In this document: in pieces, positions 1 through 6,029 of the stretch
Layout: every line of letters starts with the position of its first letter
Position numbering within the stretch: the stretch's first letter is position 1
Source: an uncultured Litorilinea sp.
GTDB lineage: Bacteria > Chloroflexota > Anaerolineae > Caldilineales > Caldilineaceae
Direction: 5' to 3'
Assembly (NCBI GenBank): GCA_946885925.1
Contig: CAMPHP010000136.1
Span: forward strand, 1-7,303
Length of the DNA stretch: 7,303 bases
Notes under the pieces: model-generated
Database searches by the model: none
What the model was told of the DNA's origin: nothing
What the model saw: the letters and a program-made list of their open reading frames with translations, nothing else
Position numbers and translations under genes: made by a program

Positions 1-429
1 CGCATTGCGATGGTCAGGGTGATTGATATATCCGTCGCCAACTAGATAGCGATCTGGGTGAAAACAGATAATAATCTCCGGACGGATACGCCGGATCTCG
101 CGTGTAACACGCTTGCGGATGGCGCGCGTAGAGCGCAAGAAACCATCTTCCACGCCCATAAACAAGACCTGCTTCACGCCAGCGATTTCGGCAGCCGCGC
201 GCTGTTCAATCTTGCGCAGTGCGATCAATTGATTACGCGTAATCTCTGGGTTGTGGTTCCCCTTGTCGCCATTGGTCAAAATCATATAGGTCACTTCAAT
301 CCCCTGGCGCGCCATCTGAACAGCAGTCCCGCCGCAGGTGAAGTCTGGATCGTCAGGATGGGCCATAATCACCAAGACGCGGTGAACATTCTCCCAATCC
401 GGCCCAGGCAGCACAGTCGCTTGTGCCAT
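1..429 (-). CDS. PIG-L/LmbE-family deacetylase, N-terminal part (gene cut by window edge)
   Basis: The minus strand is open from the ATG at 427-429 to the window edge, giving 143 codons and no stop. The family is zinc-dependent amidohydrolases that remove N-acetyl groups from GlcNAc-type sugars or conjugates, for example MshB and BshB in thiol synthesis. Visible motifs are HPDD at residues 24-27 within [13 protein letters not shown], the following beta-strand and NGDKG turn near residues 51-56, and INHPDH near residues 136-140. By analogy with MshB, H24, D27 and H140 would bind zinc, D26 would be the general base and H137 would assist catalysis. Known members are usually around 230-270 residues, so roughly half is missing. 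AAGGGGG (434-440, minus) precedes the ATG by about four bases. No signal peptide is seen, so it is probably cytoplasmic. The substrate cannot be told from sequence. Family assignment is strong. Confidence 0.93.
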   Translation of the reverse strand, partial: MAQATVLPGPDWENVHRVLVIMAHPDDPDFTCGGTAVQMARQGIEVTYMILTNGDKGNHNPEITRNQLIALRKIEQRAAAEIAGVKQVLFMGVEDGFLRSTRAIRKRVTREIRRIRPEIIICFHPDRYLVGDGYINHPDHRNA

Positions 430-477
430 TTTTCCCCCTTTACAAAATCATGTGTGATGAAACGAATATAATGAACA

Positions 478-506
478 ATCATAGAAGCTACGCAATCAAT
501 AAACAA
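478..506 (-). promoter_or_regulatory. Candidate promoter of the PIG-L deacetylase gene
   Basis: On the minus strand TTGTTT (501-506) is followed after 17 bases by TATGAT (478-483). The -10 is good and the -35 matches the consensus only in TTG. It lies between the ferredoxin terminator and the deacetylase start, so the deacetylase would be transcribed on its own from about position 471 with a leader of about 42 bases. Assigned by eye only. Confidence 0.45.
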
Positions 507-550
507 ATAAGGATGCATAGCGAGAGAAGATATCGTAGATACAGCGCAAT

Positions 551-579
551 AAAAAAACCCCTGCCAGAGCAGAGGTTTT
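551..579 (-). terminator. Rho-independent terminator of the ferredoxin gene
   Basis: Positions 554-564 pair with 569-579 as an 11-bp stem with one C/A mismatch and a four-base loop. On the minus strand the stem is followed by a run of seven T residues (551-557). It starts 22 bases past the ferredoxin stop codon, the expected place for an intrinsic terminator, and separates the ferredoxin from the downstream deacetylase gene. Confidence 0.85.
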
Positions 580-600
580 AGTCGGCACAGCGGCGAATAA

Positions 601-873
601 CTAGCTTTGGAGCGCCGAGTATCCTGGACCTTCCGAGAAGTACAATGCATTCAATTCCGCGGTATATGCATACTCTTCGGGCAGGTCTTCTTCGGGCAAA
701 ATCGCTTCAACTGGACATTCGGGAACACACGCGCCACAGTCGATGCAAGTGTCTGGGTCGATGTAATACCAAGGCCATTCGTCTTCGGGGATTCCTGGCA
801 CAATGCACTCAACTGGGCAGACTTCTACGCATGCGCCATCACGAATGCACAAGTCGAAAATAACATGCGTCAT
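601..873 (-). CDS. Dicluster (7Fe/8Fe-type) ferredoxin with Asp in place of the second cysteine
   Basis: This 90-residue acidic protein is a small soluble electron carrier for cytoplasmic redox enzymes. The second cluster motif is canonical: C43-x2-C46-x2-C49-x3-C53-P. The first reads C9-x2-D12-x2-C15-x3-C19-P, so the second ligand position is aspartate. A further Cys at 23 (CPVEC) is shared with the Azotobacter FdI and Thermus 7Fe ferredoxins. The C-terminal tail (YTAELNALYF) resembles the extension of that group. Asp at this position occurs in Pyrococcus furiosus ferredoxin, where it ligates an exchangeable iron, so a [3Fe-4S] or Asp-ligated [4Fe-4S] cluster plus a normal [4Fe-4S] cluster is expected. 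AGAGGAGG lies eight bases before the ATG, which fixes the start. The gene has its own promoter and terminator and is monocistronic. The electron-transfer partner is unknown. Confidence 0.95.
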   Translation of the reverse strand: MTHVIFDLCIRDGACVEVCPVECIVPGIPEDEWPWYYIDPDTCIDCGACVPECPVEAILPEEDLPEEYAYTAELNALYFSEGPGYSALQS

Positions 874-881
874 AAAAGGGG

Positions 882-889
882 CCTCCTCT
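882..889 (-). promoter_or_regulatory. Strong Shine-Dalgarno sequence of the ferredoxin gene
   Basis: AGAGGAGG on the minus strand ends eight bases before the ATG at 871-873. It is the strongest ribosome binding site in the window and fits a gene made in quantity. Confidence 0.85.
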
Positions 890-978
890 AGCAGATGGTT
901 GCCAAACTTCGGAAATTAGCTTAATCGTAGTCTCTCTGCCACTGTCATCAAGAGCTACGGTCGATTTAGGTACGTCTC

Positions 979-1019
979 GTTGCACCACATACTCGTGGAT
1001 GCGCGCGAGTATGTTCAAC
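979..1019 (-). promoter_or_regulatory. Stem-loop in the ferredoxin 5' leader
   Basis: Positions 987-995 and 1006-1014 form a perfect 9-bp stem (core CATACTCG/CGAGTATG) around a 10-base loop. Beyond a small asymmetric internal loop, 979-982 pair with 1016-1019 (GTTG/CAAC). The structure would lie about 18-58 bases into the transcript predicted from the promoter at 1044-1072. No T run follows it, so it is not a simple terminator. It may affect mRNA stability or translation; no known riboswitch class was recognised. Confidence 0.5.
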
Positions 1020-1043
1020 TTTGCACAAAGTCACATCCCCTCG

Positions 1044-1072
1044 ATTGTAACCACCATTTTGACAATTGTCAA
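1044..1072 (-). promoter_or_regulatory. Strong sigma70/SigA-type promoter of the ferredoxin gene
   Basis: On the minus strand TTGACA (1067-1072) is followed after exactly 17 bases by TACAAT (1044-1049). The -35 is perfect and the -10 has one mismatch. Transcription would start near 1037, giving a leader of about 164 bases before the ferredoxin ATG. A weaker second candidate (TTGATG, 16 bases, TACGAT) lies nearer the gene at about 918-945. Confidence 0.8.
1059..1072. promoter_or_regulatory. FNR/CRP-type palindromic operator on the ferredoxin -35
   Basis: TTGACAATTGTCAA is a perfect 14-bp palindrome with the layout TTGAC-N4-GTCAA, close to the FNR-family consensus TTGAT-N4-ATCAA. Its distal arm is the -35 hexamer itself and its centre lies about 28-29 bases before the predicted start, a position typical of repression. 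A CRP/FNR-family protein is encoded next door at 1264-1971. That this protein binds here is inference. Confidence 0.5.
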
Positions 1073-1121
1073 CTGGCGCGGGAAATCTTGGAACGACAAA
1101 TTAGACACGCACGGTTAAGCC

Positions 1122-1153
1122 AAGTGAATCAGCCAGACTAAGTGAAACAGCCA
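1122..1153. repeat. Imperfect direct repeat, two 14-bp copies
   Basis: AAGTGAATCAGCCA (1122-1135) recurs as AAGTGAAACAGCCA (1140-1153), 13 of 14 bases identical at an 18-bp period. It lies between the regulator terminator and the ferredoxin promoter. With two copies only, it may be a local duplication or a weak protein-binding array. Confidence 0.45.
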
Positions 1154-1181
1154 ACAGAGTAAACGTATCACGCCCGGAACA

Positions 1182-1225
1182 ACAAAAAACCGGCCATGCA
1201 TGTGCTTGTAAATGCATGGCCGGTT
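1182..1225 (-). terminator. Rho-independent terminator of the CRP/FNR-family gene
   Basis: Positions 1188-1201 and 1212-1225 form a perfect 14-bp stem (AACCGGCCATGCAT) with a 10-base loop. On the minus strand it is followed by TTTTTTGTTGTT. It begins 38 bases past the regulator stop codon and insulates the regulator from the ferredoxin gene. Confidence 0.9.
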
Positions 1226-1263
1226 ACCTTCTATGCGACTTCTATGCGGTTGGACTAGACTAA

Positions 1264-1971
1264 TTAAGTCTCGGCAATTTCCGCCAGTTTTACAAAATCC
1301 AAGATCTTAATACGCTTGCGCCCAATCTCAATCAATCCTTGAGACTTTAGATCATTGAGTACTTGTGTTGCCGTCTCGCGATACGTTCCTACACTCTCTG
1401 CCAGATCCTGGTGAGTAAGGCCAGAAATCTCATCCGTGTGCTGCTCTTCGGCCAAACGCAGCAACAGGCTTGCTAGCCGCGCCGGAATGCCTTTGAAGGC
1501 CATATTCTCCAGCCGTTCCTCTGCCTCACGCAATCGCTTGCCAGTAACCTCTAAAATGCGTAACGCCACTTGGGGCTTATTCAGGATCAGCCGCTCGAGA
1601 TCCGTGCGACTCATGACACAGATGATGCAATCGTCCAAGGCCTCGGCAAAGGTGTTGTGCATCTTTGTCCCCAAGAGTGCCATCTCGCCAAAAAGTGTAT
1701 CGGGACCCAAGGTAGTAATGACCAACTTCTTGCCTTCCGGACTAATTCGATAGAGTTGCACCCTTCCTTCTTTAAGGATAAAGATCACCTCGCCAGGTTC
1801 TTCAGGTCGATAAAAAACGCGTCCACGCGGGACAGCACTGATGGTTATAATCCGGTTCAGTTCCTGCATCTCGCGCGGGGTTAAGTCCTGGAAAACAGTC
1901 AACTCCGACAGATAGCGCAGTTTTTCAGCAGGTTGTGCCACCGTGATACGGTCATCGCTTTTAGTGTTCAA
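1264..1971 (-). CDS. CRP/FNR-family transcriptional regulator
   Basis: A 235-residue DNA-binding regulator if started at the TTG at 1969-1971. That start is chosen because AAGGAG (1978-1983) sits six bases before it; the longer reading from a TTG at 1987-1989 adds six residues and has no ribosome binding site. Residues about 20-130 form the cyclic-nucleotide-type beta-roll, with GEMALL at 95-100. The Arg-Ser pair that binds cAMP phosphate in CRP is Asn-Thr here (HNTFAEA, 105-111), so cAMP binding is doubtful. Only two cysteines exist (CIIC, 115-118), which rules out an FNR-type N-terminal four-cysteine cluster. A long dimer helix follows, then a winged helix-turn-helix with recognition helix TYRETATQV near 196-204. 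The RET motif matches CRP. It resembles cAMP-independent members such as Thermus SdrP. The terminator at 1182-1225 ends its transcript. Confidence 0.93.
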   Translation of the reverse strand: MNTKSDDRITVAQPAEKLRYLSELTVFQDLTPREMQELNRIITISAVPRGRVFYRPEEPGEVIFILKEGRVQLYRISPEGKKLVITTLGPDTLFGEMALLGTKMHNTFAEALDDCIICVMSRTDLERLILNKPQVALRILEVTGKRLREAEERLENMAFKGIPARLASLLLRLAEEQHTDEISGLTHQDLAESVGTYRETATQVLNDLKSQGLIEIGRKRIKILDFVKLAEIAET

Positions 1972-1977
1972 GGTTTG

Positions 1978-1983
1978 CTCCTT
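1978..1983 (-). promoter_or_regulatory. Ribosome binding site that decides the CRP/FNR gene start
   Basis: AAGGAG on the minus strand lies six bases before a TTG codon at 1969-1971. The other upstream TTG at 1987-1989 is preceded by a pyrimidine-rich stretch without a Shine-Dalgarno match. Confidence 0.7.
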
Positions 1984-2011
1984 GCCCAACAGAAGAGAGC
2001 CAGCCAGTTTG

Positions 2012-2040
2012 ATTTAACAACCTAACAAGCTATCTAACAA
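2012..2040 (-). promoter_or_regulatory. Proximal candidate promoter of the CRP/FNR gene
   Basis: On the minus strand TTGTTA (2035-2040) is followed after 17 bases by TTAAAT (2012-2017). Both boxes are moderate matches. The start would be near 2005 with a leader of about 34 bases. The dyad TATCTA-N4-TAGATA (2031-2046) overlaps its -35, which could make it self-regulated. Confidence 0.45.
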
Positions 2041-2046
2041 TAGATA
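2031..2046. promoter_or_regulatory. Inverted repeat TATCTA-N4-TAGATA over the -35 of the regulator promoter
   Basis: Six-base perfect arms are separated by four bases (2031-2036 and 2041-2046). The arm-to-arm spacing resembles CRP/FNR sites but the bases do not contain TGA/TCA cores. It overlaps the candidate -35 at 2035-2040. Binding partner unknown. Confidence 0.3.
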
Positions 2047-2073
2047 ACGATATATCAATCGGGGTTATGCTCC

Positions 2074-2130
2074 GGTAGATACAAGTTGGTAGATACTATG
2101 TAGAAATACCATGTAGAAATACCATATAGA
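2074..2130. repeat. Degenerate short tandem repeat (13-14 bp period)
   Basis: GGTAGATAC occurs at 2074-2082 and 2088-2096 (14-bp period). It is followed by two perfect copies of ATGTAGAAATACC (2098-2110 and 2111-2123) and a decayed third (ATATAGAGACG). All units share a TAGA-A core. It sits midway in the divergent intergenic region. Either slippage-derived noise or a repeated protein-binding element. Confidence 0.6.
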
Positions 2131-2161
2131 GACGTAATATAGATCAGCTGTATCTCTACTA

Positions 2162-2177
2162 GAGCCGCATGCGGCTC
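2162..2177. promoter_or_regulatory. Perfect 16-bp palindrome GAGCCGCATGCGGCTC
   Basis: The palindrome has no loop and no adjacent T run on either strand, so an operator fits better than a terminator. It ends one base before the self-complementary ATTATAAT (2178-2185), which supplies a TATAAT -10 on both strands. Relative to the minus-strand promoter it would cover the transcription start. Confidence 0.5.
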
Positions 2178-2204
2178 ATTATAATCTCACCCTCCTAAAA
2201 CGCA
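2178..2204 (-). promoter_or_regulatory. Distal candidate promoter toward the CRP/FNR gene; its -10 also reads on plus
   Basis: On the minus strand TTGCGT (2199-2204) is followed after 16 bases by a perfect TATAAT (2178-2183). ATTATAAT is self-complementary, so a perfect TATAAT (2180-2185) also faces the plus strand, but no good -35 stands in front of it. Minus transcription would start near 2171 with a leader of about 200 bases. Confidence 0.4.
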
Positions 2205-2242
2205 ACCCTCTCCTTTCTGCACAATCCCTATCTTTGTAACTA

Positions 2243-2281
2243 GCGTTCAAAGCCCTTCATAGAATGAACGCACAGTGAACG
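2243..2281. promoter_or_regulatory. Three copies of CGTTCA/TGAACG upstream of the beta-propeller gene
   Basis: CGTTCA (2244-2249) is inverted to TGAACG (2265-2270), which is directly repeated at 2276-2281 with an 11-bp pitch, about one helical turn. GCGTTCA/TGAACGC (2243-2249, 2265-2271) form perfect 7-bp arms. The direct pair covers about -51 to -35 of the leaderless start at 2316, where the promoter lacks a good -35. Such layouts are known for OmpR/PhoB-type activators; the binder here is unknown. Confidence 0.45.
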
Positions 2282-2300
2282 GACGCATAGAGTGGGTCTA

Positions 2301-2309
2301 TGCTACAAT
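2301..2309 (+). promoter_or_regulatory. Extended -10 promoter giving a probable leaderless mRNA
   Basis: TGCTACAAT carries the extended -10 TGn and TACAAT (2304-2309). Exactly six bases separate it from the ATG at 2316, so transcription would begin at or next to the A of the start codon. No Shine-Dalgarno sequence precedes this ATG, and no good -35 is present at the proper distance. Confidence 0.6.
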
Positions 2310-2315
2310 AGCACC

Positions 2316-4496
2316 ATGACCAGCGGCCTAAATCGTCGTGCGGCACCCAAGAGTATCAAACCAGGGGGCGGCTATCGCCAGCCCCGTCCATACCCACCCT
2401 ATCCTTGTCCACCGCGCAACCGTAGCGCCGAGATCATTACGATAAGCCTCTTGGTAGCGGCTTTTATGCTCTTGGGTTTAGGAGGAATGTTGTGGGCCCT
2501 ACAAGCGCGCCTGACATTCGGCCCCACACCAACACCTACTGCCACCCGCACAGGGACCATTACCCCTACACCTGATTTTCGCGCAACTCGTTTTGCAGAG
2601 GAACGGCTGACGCAGCAAGCATACCAAATGGCACTTTTGGGGACATCAACCCTCACGCCACTCCCTTCCAAACCGGTAGATGGCACACCAACTCCCCCCG
2701 ATTCTGATCTAGCCAATGGCGAACCTACCGCTACTGCGACGCCGCTGACTATCCACTTACCAGGACTCAATGCACCCGCTACATCCACGCCACCAGTGGC
2801 AGATGCCGCTAGCACCCCACTAGAGACATTGCCAGAGACATTGCCAGAGACATTACCAGAGACATCGACCCCCAGCGTGATCGTGCTGCCCATCGTCAGT
2901 GACAACTCGCCAGTCGCGACACCCACGCCGGCTCTGGTTGCGGAGGTACCAACGAATACGCCGACAGAGACAGCAACCGCTACTGCGCTGCCAACAGAAA
3001 CACCGACGGAGACGCCACAACCTGTAGTGGACACGGCGACACCTACGCCCACGGAGACCATTGTGCCACCGTCACCCACCCCCACAGCCAGCGCAACAGG
3101 TCAGCCCTTTGTCGTCAGTGGTTTGCGCGGTTTTGTGCGCAATCAATCCACCCATCTACGGCTTGGCCCTAGCAATTTCTATCCCACAACAACCAATCAA
3201 TTAGCGGCAAATACGGAAGTCAACATCATTGGCCGCAATCCCAGCGGCGAATGGATCTATGTCTGCTGTCTGGATAACCAGCCAAACTGGATACGCCAAG
3301 CCTTTGCCAGCCCGCGCGATAATCCACCGCAACCCAACGCCCCTGAAGGCTCTAATCCCAATGATGTGCGCTGGCTACCGATCCAACCGATACTGGCCTC
3401 GCTAACACCACTGCCAACGCAGATTCCCCCTGGTCCCGATGATTATCCACTCGCTCGCTATGACCATCACGGACAGGGCCGCGTGGATCGCCTGCCGAAT
3501 CTGCCCTTTAATTTTGCGTGGCCTGCCCTGGCCCAAGCAGGCCAAATGTTTGGCTCACCCGCAGCGGTTGCAGGTTCAAGTGTCCTGGTCGGAAGTGCGG
3601 ATAACCATCTGTATAGCTTTGACCGGCTCAATGGCAACCAGCGCTGGCGCTATAACCTCGGCCAACAAACGACACTCGCGCCCATGATTTATCAAGGCGA
3701 AATCTTTGTTGCCGGCCAAAATAGCACGATCTATGCCTTTGAAGATCATGGCAACACTGCTGTCGAAATCTGGCGTAGGACGCTGCCACAGCGTGTACTT
3801 ACCAGCTTCAACATCTTTACCGACACCCTCTTTATCGCCACAGGCGAAGGTGCAGATCATACGCTACTCGCCATCCACCGCGACAATGGCACCATCTTAC
3901 GCAGCCATACCACCAGCGGCCCTGGACTGCGCTATCCAGTCATCGGCGATCAGCTTGTCTATGCAGCGGATCGCCACATTCAGGCGCTCGATGTATATAA
4001 CGGAGAGTTGGTGTGGGAACAGAACGTTGCGGAAAATATCAGTGCCGGGCCGGTCTACGGTTCGCCCGGATTGCGGAGTCTAGCCGAGTTGTACGTCGTC
4101 ACAGGCAACAATCGAATCTTTGCGCTCGATGCCAACACAGGCGATGAGCTTTGGAATATGGACAACGGCGAACCAGCGACCTCATTGGCCCTCAACGAGA
4201 ATTTGCTTTTTGTGGCTGGCAATGGCTATGTAAAGGCCATCTCACGCCAGAACAACATACAGGTCTGGCGTATAGACCTGGCTGGACAGGTAGTAGGTAG
4301 CCCATTAGTGGATGCCGACAATGTATTAGTCGTCACCCAATCTGGCAACATCCAGTTTATCGATAGCCAGACTGGTGCACAATTGAACGGCTCGATTATC
4401 CCCGCGCCCGCTGGCGGCGCTGCCGCGGTCTCTGGCCCCTGGATCTACGTACCCGGTGCAGATGGCCGCCTCTATGCACTCCTAGGAACTGAGTAG
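2316..4496 (+). CDS. Membrane-anchored SH3-like and PQQ-type beta-propeller protein
   Basis: A 726-residue protein. The start at ATG 2316 is preferred over an in-frame GTG at 2292 because of the -10 box just before it. Residues 1-37 are basic and proline-rich and probably cytoplasmic. Residues about 38-64 form one membrane helix, so the rest should lie outside the membrane. Residues about 69-264 are a Thr/Pro/Glu/Ala-rich disordered stalk with three LPET units at about 172-183. Residues about 268-333 look like an SH3b-type domain ([26 protein letters not shown]) with a CC pair at 317-318. From about 397 to the end come seven repeats of about 40-45 residues ending in patterns like [13 protein letters not shown] and [13 protein letters not shown], plus a closing half repeat, the PQQ/BamB-type propeller. 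No catalytic residues of quinoprotein dehydrogenases are evident, so binding, scaffolding or sensing is likelier than catalysis. It probably forms an operon with 4507-6021. Confidence 0.9.
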   Translation: MTSGLNRRAAPKSIKPGGGYRQPRPYPPYPCPPRNRSAEIITISLLVAAFMLLGLGGMLWALQARLTFGPTPTPTATRTGTITPTPDFRATRFAEERLTQQAYQMALLGTSTLTPLPSKPVDGTPTPPDSDLANGEPTATATPLTIHLPGLNAPATSTPPVADAASTPLETLPETLPETLPETSTPSVIVLPIVSDNSPVATPTPALVAEVPTNTPTETATATALPTETPTETPQPVVDTATPTPTETIVPPSPTPTASATGQPFVVSGLRGFVRNQSTHLRLGPSNFYPTTTNQLAANTEVNIIGRNPSGEWIYVCCLDNQPNWIRQAFASPRDNPPQPNAPEGSNPNDVRWLPIQPILASLTPLPTQIPPGPDDYPLARYDHHGQGRVDRLPNLPFNFAWPALAQAGQMFGSPAAVAGSSVLVGSADNHLYSFDRLNGNQRWRYNLGQQTTLAPMIYQGEIFVAGQNSTIYAFEDHGNTAVEIWRRTLPQRVLTSFNIFTDTLFIATGEGADHTLLAIHRDNGTILRSHTTSGPGLRYPVIGDQLVYAADRHIQALDVYNGELVWEQNVAENISAGPVYGSPGLRSLAELYVVTGNNRIFALDANTGDELWNMDNGEPATSLALNENLLFVAGNGYVKAISRQNNIQVWRIDLAGQVVGSPLVDADNVLVVTQSGNIQFIDSQTGAQLNGSIIPAPAGGAAAVSGPWIYVPGADGRLYALLGTE
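2822..2865 (+). repeat. 12-bp tandem repeat inside the linker of the beta-propeller protein
   Basis: The unit AGAGACATTGCC occurs at 2822-2833 and 2834-2845, then with one change at 2846-2857, then partially at 2858-2865. It is in frame and encodes the repeated LPET. The near identity at DNA level suggests recent slippage; length changes would keep the frame and only alter stalk length. Confidence 0.85.
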
Positions 4497-4506
4497 TCAC
4501 TACTGT

Positions 4507-6021
4507 ATGTCTTTTTCTTCTGAATCCATTCCCCCCGTGACCAATCACGAGCGAACAGCCCAGCCCCCCACACGTCCTGGTTGGGACGCGCTGTTGGTGG
4601 CGCTACTCACCGTGGCAACGCTGCAAATCAATGGCTTTGCCCAAAGTGCCTCGCTCCCTACACGCGTGGCGGATGTGATACGCCATCCCTGGCTGGGCGG
4701 GCTGCTCTCTCCCGCGGGACTTGCAGCAATGGGTGAAATCGGCCCCATTCCTGGCGATCCGATCGGGCTGCTCCTCAACGCATTGGCCTTGGCTGGTCTT
4801 TTGCTCTATCTAGTCGCAGACCTGCTGCTCTGGCCGCGTTGGAGCTACCGATTTAAGTGGGCAGCCCTACTCTTTATCCTGGTCACAGCGCTCTTTCTGC
4901 CCACAGTCAAGCTCATCCTCTTGCGCGACCAAAGCGGCCCGGCTAGCTACACCCATGATGGCGGGGTCATCCAAACCGAGGCGACCATTGAGTACCTTCT
5001 GGAAGGCAAAAACCCCTATGTAGAAGATTATGTAGAGACACCGATGGCAGAATGGGGCTTTAGTGAATTTCGCACTGCGCTCTACCACTATCCCTATCTG
5101 CCTTGGACCTTTATTTTTAGTGCGCCCTTCTATCTGTTGGGTCAAGCCTTGGGTCATTATGACCAACGATGGATCTATTTACTATTAATGGCAGTGGCAT
5201 TGACGCTTGCGCCCAGGCTCGTCCCTGCCCGGCGCAGCAAGCTCGCGTTGGTGGCTGTGTTGGGCCTCAACCCGGTGATGAACCTAGACATTACCTTTGG
5301 GCAAAACGATGTTTTTGTTTTTTGTTGGCTGCTCTTTAGTCTGGCTGCTTGGGCGACCTGGCGACAGAAACAGACTGAGCAGCAACAAATTGGGCAGCAA
5401 CAAAATGGGCAGGCTGGCAGAGGATGGCTGTTGCTCTCCACAGTCTGCTACGGCCTTGCTTGTGCCAGCAAACCCACAGCCTGGTTCTTTGCCCCTTTTT
5501 ATGGCTTACTGCTGATTTCCGACCAGACAGCGAGCGCTTTTACTTGGGCTACAATACAACGGGCCAGCCGTACCCTACTGGCACGCGGCTGGCCCGCACT
5601 TGTGGCATTTCTGTTATTGGTCGGCCCCTACATCATCTGGGACCCCGCTGCTCTCTATGACGATGTGTGGCGGTGGAGCAATGGTCAAGGGGAGAACGGC
5701 TATCAAATCTGGGGATGGGGTGCCAGCAACTTTGTACTAGCACTCGGTTGGGTGAAAGATCGCTTTGATCTGTGGGCCTTTCTCATCCTGCAAACGCTCT
5801 TGGCGCTCCCCCTACTACTCTGGCTCGTTTGGCGACAATGGCGCAGCAATGAATTGAGCATGGCCTGCTGGCACTATGGCATTTTCTTGTTAGCCTTCTT
5901 TTATGGCAGCCGTTTTCTCAACGAAAACTACCTAGGCTATATTCTTGCCATCTTGGCTGTGGGTCTCTTTAGCAACCCATTGCCTACACCGGCGCAGCCG
6001 CGCCAGGCTCTACCCGATTAA
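4507..6021 (+). CDS. Polytopic membrane protein, possible GT-C/GT87-like glycosyltransferase
   Basis: A 504-residue protein with about 10-12 hydrophobic segments, including near residues 25-45, 86-109, 116-139, 196-215, 222-240, 244-262, 267-284, 305-338, 362-378, 422-442 and 456-487. A hydrophilic loop after the third helix carries THDGG (149-153), E158 and KNPYVEDY (168-175). Later come GQND (265-268), ASKPTAWFF (320-328) and LNENY (471-475). A first-loop acidic motif with GQ-D and Lys-Pro motifs recalls lipid-linked-sugar glycosyltransferases of the GT-C fold such as DUF2029/GT87, which act at the outer membrane face. This is resemblance only; donor and acceptor are unknown. A Gln-rich loop at 287-303 comes from a 15-bp duplication. 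The ATG lies 10 bases after the propeller stop with no clear ribosome binding site, so translation may be coupled. It could instead be an unassigned membrane protein. Confidence 0.8.
   Translation: MSFSSESIPPVTNHERTAQPPTRPGWDALLVALLTVATLQINGFAQSASLPTRVADVIRHPWLGGLLSPAGLAAMGEIGPIPGDPIGLLLNALALAGLLLYLVADLLLWPRWSYRFKWAALLFILVTALFLPTVKLILLRDQSGPASYTHDGGVIQTEATIEYLLEGKNPYVEDYVETPMAEWGFSEFRTALYHYPYLPWTFIFSAPFYLLGQALGHYDQRWIYLLLMAVALTLAPRLVPARRSKLALVAVLGLNPVMNLDITFGQNDVFVFCWLLFSLAAWATWRQKQTEQQQIGQQQNGQAGRGWLLLSTVCYGLACASKPTAWFFAPFYGLLLISDQTASAFTWATIQRASRTLLARGWPALVAFLLLVGPYIIWDPAALYDDVWRWSNGQGENGYQIWGWGASNFVLALGWVKDRFDLWAFLILQTLLALPLLLWLVWRQWRSNELSMACWHYGIFLLAFFYGSRFLNENYLGYILAILAVGLFSNPLPTPAQPRQALPD
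5380..5409 (+). repeat. 15-bp tandem duplication in the membrane-protein gene
   Basis: CAGCAACAAATTGGG (5380-5394) is repeated with one change at 5395-5409. It is in frame and encodes [10 protein letters not shown] in a hydrophilic loop between membrane segments, where insertions are tolerated. Confidence 0.75.
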
Positions 6022-6029
6022 GCAACCTG

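Noticed and set aside
58..471. Open 137-codon frame on the plus strand
   Set aside because: It is antisense to a clear PIG-L deacetylase with HPDD and HPDH motifs.
2162..2177. 16-bp palindrome as a terminator
   Set aside because: No T run on either strand and it lies between divergent promoters.
2159..2196. Six-codon leader peptide on the minus strand (ATG at 2177-2179 after AGGAGG at 2191-2196)
   Set aside because: Spacing of 11 bases is long, and the promoter candidate sharing these bases would start transcription downstream of the ATG.
2829..2868. LPET repeats as a sortase sorting signal
   Set aside because: They are internal, lack the Gly after Thr and the C-terminal membrane helix and basic tail that sortase substrates need.
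2399..3085. Open 228-codon frame on the minus strand opposite the propeller gene
   Set aside because: Its Val/Gly repeat composition is the mirror of the Thr/Pro-rich stalk codons on the plus strand; no domain or ribosome binding site.
2316..4496. Active PQQ-dependent dehydrogenase
   Set aside because: The propeller repeats are present but no quinoprotein catalytic residues or vicinal-Cys ring could be identified in the propeller; the CC pair is in the SH3-like domain.
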